A stretch of DNA of 64,000 nucleotides, taken from the NCBI GenBank assembly GCA_947568835.1, contig OX387603.1, positions 5,120,701 through 5,184,700 on the forward strand, given 5' to 3'. The translations under genes were made by a program, and so were the position numbers. The notes under the pieces are model-generated. The model was not told the origin of the DNA. It was given only the letters and a program-made list of their open reading frames with translations, and did no database searches. The DNA is from Protonemura montana. Taxonomy: Eukaryota; Arthropoda; Insecta; Plecoptera; Nemouridae. This document shows positions 34,887 through 47,600 of this stretch, piece after piece (positions within the stretch are counted from its first letter, which is position 1; each line of letters starts with the position of its first letter).

Positions 34887-37704
34887 ATGCTGTCTTGTGC
34901 AAGTTTCAAGCTTTTGGTGCAACATTCTAGCGTGCTGAAGTTTCTTTATGTAGAGTTGAAAGGAGACTCTCAGTTCCCTTGCAGCGAGCCAAACAAACGA
35001 TGGATTAGATGCCTTATCTGGAAAACGAGGACCCGTTGGAAAGGACATTTTTTTTCAGATAAAGAGACAACAAACAGTTATTTTAATCATTTTAACAGCT
35101 GGCTGTTAGGCGCAACAGTTTCAATGGTCTCGCCATGCACGGTGATAACAACACGGAGCAAGCTGTTGCTTGTGGATTATTCTCAAAGATGTCATTACAC
35201 AAATGGCTACCTACTCTAGTGAATTACATCGCGTCGTACTGTAGATATAGCGAGATTGAAAAGCTGACACGCAACTTTCGGAGGCCAAACTTTTCCGGCA
35301 AAACTTTTCGCACGACAGAACGAAAGGGAGAATGGGGGAGTGGGGATAGAGAGAGAGAGTGCATGAAAGAGAAGGGAATGTGAAGATATAAAATTGGAAG
35401 TTATCACGGTCTCCTCTACACAAAGATCCGAACGTCTCAAATCGAATTACTCTTGCAGAAAAAAAAAAAGAGGACTCGCCACGGCCACCACGTAGCGTTG
35501 TGTGTAGTACCGATTCTACCCACATACATCCTGGGGGCCGGTTCTAAGAACCCGTTCAAGAGAGCGCGCTCGACGCCGCGAATACAAAGACTGCCAAAAC
35601 GACGTGAGTTCTAACCAAACTTGCCGCCCGGCGAATAACATAAATCCCTCGGTGACGTCGTGACTGTCATTTTCTTCTTTTATACTTTTCTTTTCGTTTC
35701 TCCCCAGCGACAATGTTTTTCCTTCTCTTCTTGGTTTTCTTATTTTTCGCGTGGCTAGCTGTCAGCTCGGGCAACATAGATATAGAGCGCCAACTTCACT
35801 TAGCATTTGAAATCCGTTGGTGTTGACTTGAACGTACATTTTATATACTTCGCCTTTTGCCCCCTGGCTCCCTTTCTCGGCGCGGTAACGTCTTCATTTT
35901 CTAACTGCCGCCGCTGAAGGCCTTGCGCGTAGGCGTTTGCTAGGTTTGAGGTCGCCTACACCGGTGATTCACCGGAACTTGGTAAAGTTTGAATATTTTG
36001 ACAACTCTTTCGTTTGGAGTTCGTGGGGAACGAAAAAATTGGCACGAACAGACCTTAAAGTTTTAGGTTATGCCCTTTGTTTGTAGATTGATACTTATTT
36101 GTAATGAAAAAAGTCGAATCATTTCTTGCATTTTTGGATTTTTCTGAGCCCCAATTTAAAATGGCCGTTCTCATAGCCATCTTGCAGCATTAGCCTGTAA
36201 TCCTTTATCCGAAACTTGTTGCTGTGTAAGCGTCCACATTGATAAGTGGTTCCCATGGTGATAATGCGAAACAAGTGTAGTTGCACTTTCCATTGTTGAG
36301 AATGGATGTCAAATGCAGGTTAGTTATTTGGTGTAACTTAGCAAGGGAAGTTTAACAGTTTCACACTGTTCTTTATTTTTTTATTCTGGCAAGTCTTTGC
36401 TCAAATTGGACAGCAGGTAAATTCTCGCAATTTTGGGTCCTTGCGGGGTTCATGACCACTTGGATCGCGATCCGCGAGACATTGGGTTCGAGTCGGGAAG
36501 GCAGTTGCGGCGGATTGTCGCCACCAGTGGCGCTTGGATCGCAATCCGTCCAACTCCTTTCCGTCTCGGCCCCTTGGCCGAACAGCACACCGATCACGCC
36601 ACTGGTAAGACCACATCGAAATCCGCTACGGGAAGAAATAAAGGAGGCCGTTTTTCAAGGTTATGAGGACCGCCGAAGTCCTTGTATGATTTAGGAGCTA
36701 GTTCCGTTACAGCTGCCAAAATTGAGGTACATAGAGTTTTGAAACTTCCTGCATTGTTTCAGGCCAGTTGTAAGCGAGAGAAACAAGAATTTGTCAAGTA
36801 GGCCATGGTTTCAGTTAAAACAGAACGTCGAGTCTACTTCTCTAAAGTTTAACGACGCTGTTTTCTAGTGCTGAACTGTGTCAACATCATCCGATTGGCA
36901 CACGGTTGGTATTTGCATGCTTTTTCATACCAAGCAGACAAAGTTTATGTCGTCGCACTACAGTTACAATAGCGTTATTAGTAACGGAGTAAGATATCTA
37001 AGTTTTGAAATGCATTTCAAAACCGCGGCAGGGAATCGACAATAAACTAAGAAAACAGGTCTTCGAAAAGGGTAACCGTGTTCCTCTGGGAGGAAAACTG
37101 CTCTTGTTCCCGAACTTTCTCTATACTATAGTACAAGACGAGACGAGAACTTAAACTCTAGTTTATGATGGCAACATGGAGGAAAATGAACAACCTCGCG
37201 TCCCCATGGCTACCTTTCGACTTAAAAACTTCTGCGAAAACAACACCGTTGCTGAAAGTTTTCTGTCTGACGTTGGCAATGGCGATATGGAGCCCGCAAT
37301 CATCACCGCGGCCGTGCTTTGCACCCCGCTAAAAGCACGGCCGGTTGTAAACACCGAGCTATCTCGTCGAAACACCCGGGGAAGTCGTGGGCAAACACGC
37401 CCGGCTCGTTAGTCATGCAAATGTCCGCCAGGGCTCGATTAGCATAGGTAATTGAGCGCTAGTGTAGCGGTCTTGCGGACGAATGCAGAACCGTGCCAGA
37501 TGAGACAGGTCGAGTGTTAGAGATTGTTGTTGTCGTTGTTCGAATAAATGGGGCTAATTATAATTAGCGTTTTGCACGCAATCTTGAGTGAAACTTTGGA
37601 AAACACTAGCTGCCTAATTTTGCAAAGATTGAAGGTTGTTGAATGAGAAAATTAGAATATCTGGTAAAGCGTCACTCTAGGATGAAGCAATTGTGTTGGG
37701 TAAG
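34887..37704. other. Non-coding stretch
   Basis: GCGAGCCAAACAAACGATGG at about 34983-35002 resembles the flank next to arrays B and E and may be a relic of the sequence that carries the minisatellite. A GA-rich run lies near 35335-35365. A CpG-rich segment lies at 37160-37420 with an unsupported 78-codon frame that begins ATGGAGGAAAATGAA; a similar start lies near 48102. Confidence 0.4.
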
Positions 37705-37990
37705 ATGTAAGATCGCTGAAGTTAAGCGACATTGCGCCGGGTCCGGTCTTGGATGGGTGACCATAGATGTGTTTGGCGTGTCGAAAACACCGGTTCTAGT
37801 GAGATCACCGAAGTTCAGCAACACTGCACTGGGCCAGGTATTGGATGGGTGGCCGCTATACACATGACCAGCGCTGTAAGAGAGAGAGAGAAGTTACTAC
37901 AACTTCATTCACCTTGCTCTTCAACCTACCGATAGCATGGATGTATGGGCTATGTGCCGGTATTGGGTGCTTTCGGACAGTGGTCAAAAT
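37705..37990 (+). mobile_element. 5S-derived SINE with dimeric head
   Basis: Two head units in tandem: GAAGTTAAGCGACATTGCG at 37718 and GAAGTTCAGCAACACTGCAC at 37810, a spacing of 92 bp. Each is followed by TTGGATGGGTG. Part of the body follows (CTTCATTCACCTTGCTCTTC). The tail is lost. Confidence 0.7.
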
Positions 37991-38546
37991 TAGGCTAGTG
38001 GTACAAAAAAAGGCATTGTTAAATTAAACAAATCCTTCATTTTGTCCAATTTAACTAAATAACGATGATCACCGCGATCTAAAAGGCCGTTGAGCAATAA
38101 GACTTTTAATTCTGCATTGACGTAACACTAAAAAAACGGATACCAGGAAGCAGTTATTTTTTTTTTCTTGTCAACATCGGAATTCAGCCAGTCTCTTGGA
38201 TGCTGACATTGCAAGGAACAAACGATGTCTCCTAGAAATTTATAGCTAAAATTCGGTCCACTTATTGAACCTTGTCAAACCTTGCGCAAGTGTTTCACTA
38301 GGTACGGGCAACTCGGAGGAACATGGCAGACATTTCCGAAGGTGGTTTCGAGCAAGGGTCCAGGTGGCAGTGGTTATAATCGAGTTTTTCCGCTTCAATC
38401 TCTTTGCCGGCGTCAAAATAACCAATCTCATTCCACCGCTTCCTTGAGCCAAGAAAGCCGCGATATGCTACGGAGAGGATAAACGCATCAGAAGCTGTCA
38501 CCATTTTACACCAGCACCATTTTGCAATGAACAGCATTTCTTGTTG

Positions 38547-38600
38547 TGAAATTTTATTGAAATTGCAAATGCTTGCAATGGGCAACTTATTTTTACTATA
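38547..38600. mobile_element. Fragment of the foldback family arm
   Basis: AAATTGCAAATGCTTGCAAT matches the arm core AATTGCAAACGCTTGCAAT seen at 14126 and 49086. Confidence 0.45.
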
Positions 38601-38679
38601 AGGAACAGCAATAACTTTTCAAATGTTGGAGCCTCCATGCCTGCTTCACTTTCCGCTGAAGTCAATCGTTTTCGCTTGA

Positions 38680-38752
38680 CTGGTGCTGCGACTGGGAGCT
38701 GAAGATTCCATGACAGGGTGCTTGTTGCATCTTTCGCAAAGAAGTAACCTGC
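38680..38752 (-). repeat. Single diverged minisatellite unit
   Basis: ATTCCATGACAGGGTGCTTG and CGCAAAGAAG keep the spacing of the 70-bp unit, but the rest is mutated. No neighbours in tandem. Confidence 0.55.
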
Positions 38753-38828
38753 ACCTAAGATCTTCCAACAATCGTAAGCACAAGTGTACAGAAAGAACAA
38801 TCAAATTCTCTTTCTGCTTTTCCTTCTT

Positions 38829-39255
38829 AACGGTTTGGCGTGTTGGAAACACCGGTTCTCGTGAGATCACCGACGTTAAGCAACACTGCGCTGAGTCAGG
38901 TATTGAATGGGTGACCATCATACACATGATCAGTTCCGTTCGGAAGAGAGGTTAAAGAGAAGAAAGTTAGTACAGCAACTTCACTCGCCTTGCTTATCAT
39001 TCTCTCGACAGCATGGATTTGTGGAGGAATCCTGCTGTTCGAGTTGTACCGTCCTTCGGAAGGGACGTTAAGTCGTTGGTCCCCTTGGTGCTCTTCGACA
39101 GGAGTAGGCTACGTGCCGGAACCAGGTTTCCCCTCCTCCCTTCTAGGCAAGGTTAGGTTCATCATCATCATCCACTCATTCACCGACGCCATTAGACCAG
39201 TTCCGCATGGCCAGATGTCAAAACAGTGCGTCGTTAAACGCCACAAAATAAAACA
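38829..39255 (+). mobile_element. Near full-length 5S-derived SINE
   Basis: Best complete copy. The head is GTTTGGCGTGTTGGAAACAC, CGGTTCTCGTGAGATCACCG, GTTAAGCAACACTGCGCTGA and ATTGAATGGGTGACC. The body has GGTGCTCTTCGACAGGAGTA. The tail is GCCAGATGTCAAAACAGTGC followed by GTCGTTAAACG and an A-rich end. The head corresponds to the 3' half of 5S rRNA with the pol III internal control region. Confidence 0.8.
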
Positions 39256-39960
39256 ATTTTCTTTCTAAAAGCCATTTCTTCGATAATCTGCATTGTAGTT
39301 CACCACTCTCGTCTCCTGCCAGCTCTCTTAAGCCAAGGGCCGACTCGGCCAGTGACCATAAATCTCCAGCGACCCTGGCCTGGCCTTTGATTGTGTGCAC
39401 AATGTGCAGACTCGCTGGATCGCGGCTAACGGAGACAAATAGCTGTCAGCGAGTCTGCTTTTCCGCTCCACGCCACCGCGGCCTCCGTCGGTTAATTGAC
39501 TCTGGTACGTCGACGCTTCGCCAAAGCAATCTGGGTGGCGGTGAAAAAAAAAAAAACAATCGGACCCATAACATATTTATTTAAATTAAGGTAAACTGAT
39601 ATAAGCCATTTCTAGAATAAAGTTTTTGAAGTGTGTAGTAAAACTGCGGTGTAAATGCTGTATGGCGCTTCTGGTCAGTACGGGATGCATTAACACCATG
39701 TTGTGGTTTCTCATTGGCTCATGAGTTTACTGCCGTAACATTACGTTACGTTTCAACAATGGCGGCTGTTTGTTGAATAAAGGTGCTTAACGTAATTTAC
39801 ATAGTATGCTGCAGCATTTGCGGATTTCCACCAAACAGATTTTGAGCTAGAACGTGTGAAAGCTGTTTTTCACAAGGGCACCAAAAACTAAAGCCCGAAA
39901 GGCCACTTCTCTTGAGCGAGCTGACACTAGTAGTGCCTAATCCGTCGCTTGTTTGGTCTC
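39256..39960. other. Non-coding stretch
   Basis: No gene recognised. ACCAAACAAGCGACGGATTA (minus strand, just left of array E) is the shared minisatellite flank. Confidence 0.4.
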
Positions 39961-40370
39961 CACTCGCCGTCGCCTCTGTGCTGGACATTCCATGACAGGG
40001 TGCTTGTTTCGCTCCACGCAAAGGAGCGGACACTCGCCGTCGCCTCTGTGCTGGACATTCCGTGACAGGGTGCTTGTTTCGCTCCACGCAAAGGAGCGGA
40101 CACTCGCCGTCGTCTCTGTGCTGGACATTCCGTGACATGGTGCTTGTTTCGCTCCACGCAAAGGAGCAGACATTCGCCGTCACCTCTGTGCTGGACATTC
40201 TGTGACAGGGTACTTGTTTCGCTCCACGCAAAGGAGCGGACATTCGCCGTCGCCTCTGTGCTGGACATTCCGTGACAGGGTGCTTGTTTAGCTCCCCGCA
40301 AAGAAGCTGACACTTGCAGCCGTCTCTGTGCTGGACATTCCGTGACAGGATGCTTGTTTCACTATCCACA
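39961..40370 (-). repeat. 70-bp minisatellite array E (about 5.9 units)
   Basis: Minus orientation. The last unit (40310-40370) is the most diverged (GCAGCCGTCTCTGTG, CACTATCCAC). Confidence 0.9.
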
Positions 40371-40810
40371 AATTATCTTCTCAAAGACGCGGTCAGCGAG
40401 AAACGAAACAGCCATCGACTTAGGCTTCTGCCGACAAGACACACTTGGCGCTCGCTCCCCGTCTTCCAGGGAAACTGGTTGCACGTCACTTAGCCTCGGG
40501 CTTGAAGTGGTTTCGCCCCGAAACAAGCAAAGGCCCATTAGACAACGGGGTGCGGGCTAATGGTTCAGGAGGCCGGCAGGGGATCACACACGCCACGCAG
40601 CTAGTGGCGAAACTATACACTAAGCACTTTAATTTTAAGCCATTTAAATGAAATTGTTCTGTTACCATTAGCTCGTAAGTGCAAACGTGAACATATTTTT
40701 CCTCAGGACTTCGTTTCTTTGTGCGTTTTGAAATTGAGCTTGAAGAATTACGGATCTTAGTTTTAGTCATCAATTATGCAAAAAACTGTTTATTAGTTTA
40801 TAAATATACC
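40371..40810. other. Non-coding stretch
   Basis: CpG-rich from about 40380 to 40620, AT-rich after. No gene or RNA recognised. Confidence 0.4.
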
Positions 40811-40975
40811 GAACGGTTTGGCGTGTTGGAAACACCGGTTCTCGTGAGATCACCGAAGTGAAGCAACACTGCGCTGGGTCAGGTATTGGATGGGTGACCA
40901 TCATCCACATGACCAGTTCTGTTCGGGAGAAAGTTTGGAGGGATGCAAGTTAGTACAGCAACTTGTCGTGGCCCA
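40811..40975 (+). mobile_element. 5S-derived SINE, 3'-truncated
   Basis: An intact head (GGCGTGTTGGAAACACCGGT, GAGATCACCGAAGTGAAGCA, GGATGGGTGACCATCATCCA) and the start of the body, which then breaks off at CAGCAACTTGTCG. Confidence 0.75.
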
Positions 40976-41734
40976 GGACGACTAATTTCGATGAACCTAG
41001 AGCTAATTGATGTCACTAACTAAACCTAATCTGCATGTTTCAACCCTCAGTACAGAAGTACTCAAAATTCAAATTCTGGCTTAAACGAATTTAATTTTGA
41101 TAATTACAGTTGTTTTCAACTTTCAACATGTTTTGGCTCCAGGCATTGTAAATAGTTAATTTGCAAACGTGTATAATTGCCAGCAAAATGTCAGGACACG
41201 TGAGGTCACGCTTGAAATCTGTTCACAGTCGCAAAAATAGTACTTCTTGTATCGAAACGATATGTGACCACTTTTGTGCAGTTCAAAGCATAGTCGTATC
41301 CCAAACGTACCCCATTTTTAACTCGTTTTTCCTTGGGTCGGGTTGATTCTTTCACACGCCGCGCTGGCTCCAGCTATCGGAGGTCGAACTTGTACTTGCG
41401 TGTCTGACGCCACGTTGCGTGCGTGACGTCATCGGTCGCGTGACGCCGGCGTGCCTTTTCGCAGACCGCGAATTACGCAAGTGCGTATCGACATGTGGCT
41501 TCAACTACTCGACCCTAGAGGGGAGAACGGCGACCGAGAGGATCGTCACGCGTTCAAATTATATTTTGAACATACTTTCGTAGTTCAATTTAATATTGAA
41601 AAAATATAATTGTTTCACTGAAAAGTTTACCTTTCACTTGGAACACAGTTTGGAAATATTGCTCTTCGTACTTGACATTTTTTTCTTCATTGTGCACATG
41701 ACAATGTGCCTTGTTTTGCTACCTAAAAAGATTA
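40976..41734. other. Non-coding stretch with a CpG-dense CRE-like patch
   Basis: About 41345-41550 is CpG-dense and holds a consensus CRE, TGACGTCA, at 41424-41431 between GCGTGCG and CGGTCGCGTGACGCC. It could be a promoter or enhancer of an unseen transcript. No supported coding frame. Confidence 0.4.
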
Positions 41735-42270
41735 ACACTCGCAGTCGCCTCTGTGCTGGACATTCCGTGACAGGGTGCTTGTTTCGCTCCACGAAAGGAG
41801 CGGACACTCGCCGTCGCCTCTGTGCTGGACATTCCGTGACAGGGTGCTTGTTTCGCTTCACGCAAAGGAGTGGACACTCGCCGTCGCCTCTATGCTGGAC
41901 ATTCCATGACAGGGTGCTTGTTTCACTCCACGCTAAGGAGCGGACACTCGCCGTCGCCTGTGTGCTGGACATTCCGTGACAGGGTGCTTGTTTCGCTCCA
42001 CGCAAAGGAGCGGACACTCGCCGTCGCCTCTGTGCTGGACATTCCGTGACAGGGAGATTGTTTCACTCCACGCAAAGGAGCGGACACTCGCAGTCGCCTC
42101 TGTGCTGGACATTCCGCGACAGGGTGCTTGTTTCGCTCCACGCAAAGGAGCGGACACTCGCCGTCGCCTCTGTGCTGGACATTCCGTGACAGGGTGCTTG
42201 TTTCACTCCACGCAAAGGAGCGAACACTCACCGTGGCCTCTGTGCTGGACATTCCAGCTTAGGGTGCTCT
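41735..42270 (-). repeat. 70-bp minisatellite array F (about 7.7 units)
   Basis: Minus orientation. Includes one shortened unit (CTCCACGAAAGGAGC near 41789). It ends at GACATTCCAGCTTAGGGTGC. Confidence 0.9.
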
Positions 42271-44509
42271 TTTTGTAGAAAGTTTTTTGTCCATATAAAC
42301 TTTAGGTTTTTCTTTCATTTGGTCTTTGGTCAAAGAGTTTGTCGTTTGCGTAGGAACAAGTTAAATAAATATATGATATTGCTGTACCTTTAGTAACGAA
42401 ACTTTAACTTCAAAGATTTGTAGCAATTAGGTAATAGGTGTATTTTCCATTCCCTTTTATGCAAAAAAAAAGATATGGCAGAAAAGTACGGGAGAAATAA
42501 CTTTTCTGGAAATCTCAAAGCATATTCCAGTCAGCAAAAAAAGCATTTTCTTCAGAAGTACAAAATGCATTCAAACGCAACCTGATACCTCAAAAGGCAT
42601 ATCATATTTATTTTACATTTTACCCCCGAAGGGTTCTTCGAGGGTGCTAAAAATAGGCTGGGATTTTACATAATACCACCGTACTACACAAATCATAAAT
42701 ACAATTTATTCAAATATTATGTTATCTTGCACAGAGTAGGTTAGGGGTGTTGTTTGTTTCTGAATTCAAACTCAACCCCAAACAAAAAGAATTTGGACCT
42801 CATAATAGTCCGGCTACTTTAAAATAGAATCGTTTCTTATTCCAATTTCTTTTCCAGGGAACATTTTCTACTCCGATTATTATCACCGAAACACAGTTAT
42901 TTTTGTTACAGGGAGTCAAAGTTTTTTTTGCTTCTAGCCTTTCTAGGAAACCGTTGGCGACAGAATATGGGCTGAGCATTAGAAATTACATTCATTTTGA
43001 AGATTTAAAAAACAGATTTTATCTGAGATTTTGTAGATGTTTTAAATTTCATCCAAATCAGTTCAACTGCTTAGCCGCTAGAGAGCGATCAAACAAACGT
43101 AAAGAAAACCATTTTTTTTTTGGGTTATGATAATTTGTCTTTAGTTTTTTTCGTGGATTCAACTAAGAAAGTCGTGCTTAAACAACCGTCATTGGACGAT
43201 CGAATCCGATCGCAGCCAGCTAAATAACCTTCTTCCAGAAACGCCAATAATATTTTCAATTTAACTGCGCTCGATATTCAACTCCCGAGATACACACGAG
43301 TCGATGGGAAGTCAAGCAATAACCACCGAGAATTCCTGGGAGGCATCAATACAGTATAGCATGCGACCCAACGGGATGGTTCGAACACTCTGCAAGACAA
43401 TAAAATTTGAATCCATGTCTTTTATGACGACGGCTCCTCTGCGTCAATCAAGGGGAGGATCTTATCGACATGACAGAAGGTCGATACTTCGATTCCAGAA
43501 CTAGCGAAGTCGTGCAGCAAACAATCTGGCAAGAAAAACTCTTAGATGCACGACCTGGGGATATAATTATGGCAGCTATTTTTTAATTTAAACACCTCAG
43601 CAAGCAGACACATCAAAGAGCAATCTCAGTATTTTAATAATTAAAATTGTAACGCTGCAGTTGTCGTTGTTTTGGAGCAACTAAGCGTAATTTAAACTAC
43701 AAAAAAAAATCGTTGAAACTGCTGTGAAACTATTTAACTGCTTTACTGTTCCAATATATGGCTACGCCATATATTTATATAAACACATATATTTTTTTTG
43801 TGAAACGAGGATCGTGTCTCTAGACGCTCGTCATATAGATGCCGATCTAGTCTAGTGCTGGTCGACGCGGCGATAATCCATCAACACACAACATGTGTTT
43901 AAGAACTCAATTTGAAAATGTATTGGATTTTGATAAGGAAACATGCAAAACGTCGTGTCAATACGTTCTTTGTGTGCCTCGCCGAACACAGATGCGCTTG
44001 GCTGAACAAGCGCTGAAATTTATTCGTTTCTACCCCATTTGTTTTGGAAAAAACGCATGAAAAACGCGTGAAACGCATGAAAAAACTGCGAAATAATAGG
44101 TCGGGTAACAAACTAAAGCGTGTCAAGCATTCCTTTTCCACGCTCGATCGGAAGACACGAGTGACATTTACATGCTGCCGAGATGCATCGACATTTCCAG
44201 CACGGAAACTAGATACTTTTTTTTTCTGTGCTCCACGGCGTGACTGAGAAGCATGGCTTCTTCTCAATGTACAAAATTGTTGAAGTGGCTGAAACATTTG
44301 GCGACATATAATCGCAAACTCAATGAAATCCCATTGTTTTATAAAGCGGAAAGATAAATTTACAGAAAGATATGCGTTTGTTTCAACTTCAACTTCAACA
44401 ATGCTCGAAATTAAGAGCAGTTGTTCGAGAAACCTCCATTTAAATGTGTTAAACATTACTTTTGTTTACCACTAGTCCAAATCAATTGATTTTTGCGCGT
44501 AGATTTTGT
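42271..44509. other. Non-coding stretch
   Basis: No gene recognised. The 185-codon minus frame at 43899-44456 is T/A-rich with no domain and no splice support. A perfect short palindrome, AATATATGGC-TAC-GCCATATATT, lies at 43753-43775. Confidence 0.4.
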
Positions 44510-44610
44510 GCCAATTTTCTATCGTGTGGTTTGGCTTACTCGAGAGATCTTGGTCCAGATAGCTTAAGTTAAGCAAAACTGCCCCGGGTCGGTGATTTGA
44601 TTGAGTACAA
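44510..44610 (+). mobile_element. Decayed 5S-derived SINE head
   Basis: CGAGAGATCTTGG, AAGTTAAGCAAAACTGCCCC and GGGTCGGTGATTTGATTGAG keep the head order with many changes. Confidence 0.4.
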
Positions 44611-47600
44611 TACTTAAATCTGTTCAAAAAGGAGGCTCGTGGGTGGAAGTACGTGTAGCAGAAACGCTGTCCTTGCGTATGAACCAATTGACGGCGTGAA
44701 TTGGTCGAGGCGTAAGCAATTCTGGAGACATAATCAGCCTGCCATTCGAAAACGTGAAACCGATCACAGAAAATCACACATCAAAACGAACTAATATTAA
44801 GTTTAAAGTAAATGCTAAGTGAGATCCGAGACTTTACCTGAATTTCTTGATGCCAACACTGGCCGAGGGTTACAGCGTTCTTCCCGGCGATTGAAGCGAG
44901 GGAGCCCGGCGAAGTTTTCTTGTGCGTCCGCACTTTCCTGACAGACTTTGGAAACATAGAGCTGTTGAAGGTCACTCAAAGAATGCCAGCCTGGCCTTAA
45001 GACGTTTCAGTCAAGGTCATTTGATTCGAGACCAGTAATTGCATTGTATCGAACTAGAATAGCTTAGCAAATAAAGTCAACTCTAGACATAACATAGTGG
45101 CAAACATTCGAAGAAATGTTCCAAAATATAATTTCATAACAGTATATTTTTACAACCGCTGTTCACGAGGGTTTATCTGACCCGGACCTGGAGACAAGAA
45201 CAACAGTGGACCTGACGTCAAGTACAAGAGAGAGAGATATGTATCTCTATCTTGATCTCCCTTTAAGCTGAAGACGGTGGCATATTTTACAATTTAGCAG
45301 AACGGGTGTCCCTTTGGTAGATTCTAACGACACCCGACAACTCATCGCGGTTCATTACATTCCCACCAACATGTATTCGAAATCTATTTACATTTCATTG
45401 CTATGCGCTTGATTGGAAACAAATAAAACGCTGCGAATCCATGAGTTATGCAAAGCGAGTCAACATGCAAAAAAAGGGCGGTCCCTCTTTTTTTTTTTTA
45501 CAATCAACGACAATCACTCGATATATAGCAAAACGTAAAGCACAACAATATGTTGAGAGATTTCTCGGGTCTGAGCTCGTTTCGTCGTGGATGCTTTGCG
45601 GTAAATGCTAAATCGTTTATGTCCACGTCCTCCGGGTCTGCCAACTTATCATGACCGCGCTGGGTGTGTTCGATGTCGCGAGGCTTTCAAAATGACGGCC
45701 GAAATACCATCGAACACAAAGCCGGGTGTCCTGAAGAAGAGAGTTGGCAAGGTTGCCAATAGCGAGTAAAATGTTTTACGACCGATTCGCTGTGAGTCAT
45801 GAGACAATATGCAGAAAATTTATTTTTAGGGGACAGAGTTGACTTAGGTCATGGTTTTGTGTACTAGCCAACCATGTTGTTGTAGAATCTCCATGGCCGT
45901 GTTTGAGGAAGGACAAGAAATGTGTAGACCCAGGCTTGTACGGTTCATAGACAATGCGCTGAGCTTCTTTAGAACGGTTTTACACACTTGTTTTTACTAA
46001 AAAAATTTTAAACTTCACTGCATGTAATCGAGAGTTGCCATGACAGTTATTTTAATTCTTATCTTACCTAGGGGTGATTAATGGTAATACGTACTGGCGC
46101 AAGAGAAATGCGATATACATATTAATGTCCAAATAGATTCAGCTGCTCATTGGTTTGTTTGGAACGCTAAAAAAAAGACATCGAGGCAAAAGGTCAACAG
46201 AGATACGCAGATAGAATCAAAGTTTTCCCTGCCATTGTCTGTAATCGAATTTAAAAGTTCGACAAATCACAAATTTCTCCCAGCCGATTGCCATGTAACG
46301 AGGTTCTGAAATGCGGACATGTATGCAGCGCCGTGTAGCGTTCACTGGCGCGTGTACGAACCCCACAGGACCTTTGCCCGGTGGGCGTATGCTGGATTAC
46401 ATTTTCAGGTCACTGGTCCGAATCATTTGCACTTGTTTCCGAGCACAATGGCTCGATCTGCACGGGTCGATAAATTGCAACTCTTTTTTTTTTTTTGAAT
46501 ATGCCCGTGTAATGCGCATTGTGCTATATATACGCTGTTGGTATGTCTAGGTTCACTACACAGCACAAAGGGGGTGCACTCTGGTGTTAAATTGATCTGC
46601 CTTGAGTCTCAACAAGGGTTGGTATACCTAATGCAGATGAATTTAGATCCCAAATGAGTGGTTTTATGATATTGATTATTTTGGAATCCATTTATTTATG
46701 GCGGGTTTTTTCAGTGAAATAACATCAATATCAAATATCAATTCGGGCAATGGTGATTGCATTATTTTTGTTTTATGCTCTTATAATGCATTAATCCGAT
46801 AGCTTGATTTGTAATTCATAATATCCGGTCTCACTGATGATTTCAAACTAACAAAAAATTGCACTTTGATAGGCCACGGTAAATGCTTCAATAACCCACT
46901 TTCATTAGGTTTGAATTAAAAACGGTAAAACTCGACTTAATGTCGGTTTTGCAATGTACAGTTTGCTAGATGCAAATGGAAGTTCCTGATTGGCTGTCGC
47001 TAAGCAGATGAGTCTTTAACAAGTATATCCAAACCGGACATCTGGTTCATAATGAAAAAAAAAACCCTGTTTTTCTCTGTGTGCAACGGCTTTTTTCCTC
47101 AAATCAATCAGCGCCCGTGTTTAAGCTGAACTAAAGCCTTGTCAAGACCGAGGTGGGTTCCTTTGCTATGCGCTCGGTATGCCGCTCAGCCGGGCCGGGT
47201 TTGTTCACGGCAAACAGATCGATGTCGGCAGCTTCCTACTGAAAGGATCCACCGTGCCGGGGCTAGGCTAGGCAAGGCACGGGCTGCAGTGTCTTGAACT
47301 AGATAGAAACAATTTATGAGAATTCATCAACGGGCTAGACGTGTACGAAAATGTTTCGACAAAAACAGTCATATTTCGTAATGGTTAAGCTAAAATTTCA
47401 GTCTTAATCTGTTTAATTAGTGTTCAGTTTTATAGAAATTAATTAGTTTCGACAAACATTTCACAATTCTTTTAATATGCAAAGCGAATGTGAAATAACG
47501 GTTCATGCGCCTTTCTCGCCGAATCGAGGTCAAGTAAAGAGATTAGAAGTAAAAGAAATACGTTTTCTGTGACCTACTGCCATTTTTTTTTCAGTTGTTT

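Noticed and set aside
36433..36666. Possible exon in a GC-rich segment
   Set aside because: Several frames are open on both strands, none with a known motif, and the segment contains internally similar pieces (TTGGATCGC-ATCCG twice).
38829..38960. Functional 5S rRNA gene
   Set aside because: Only the 3' half resembles 5S rRNA. It is followed by a repeated non-5S body and tail that recur elsewhere.
43899..44456. 185-codon minus-strand frame
   Set aside because: Length alone is weak evidence. The composition is phenylalanine/serine-rich as expected from AT-rich antisense DNA, and no domain is seen.
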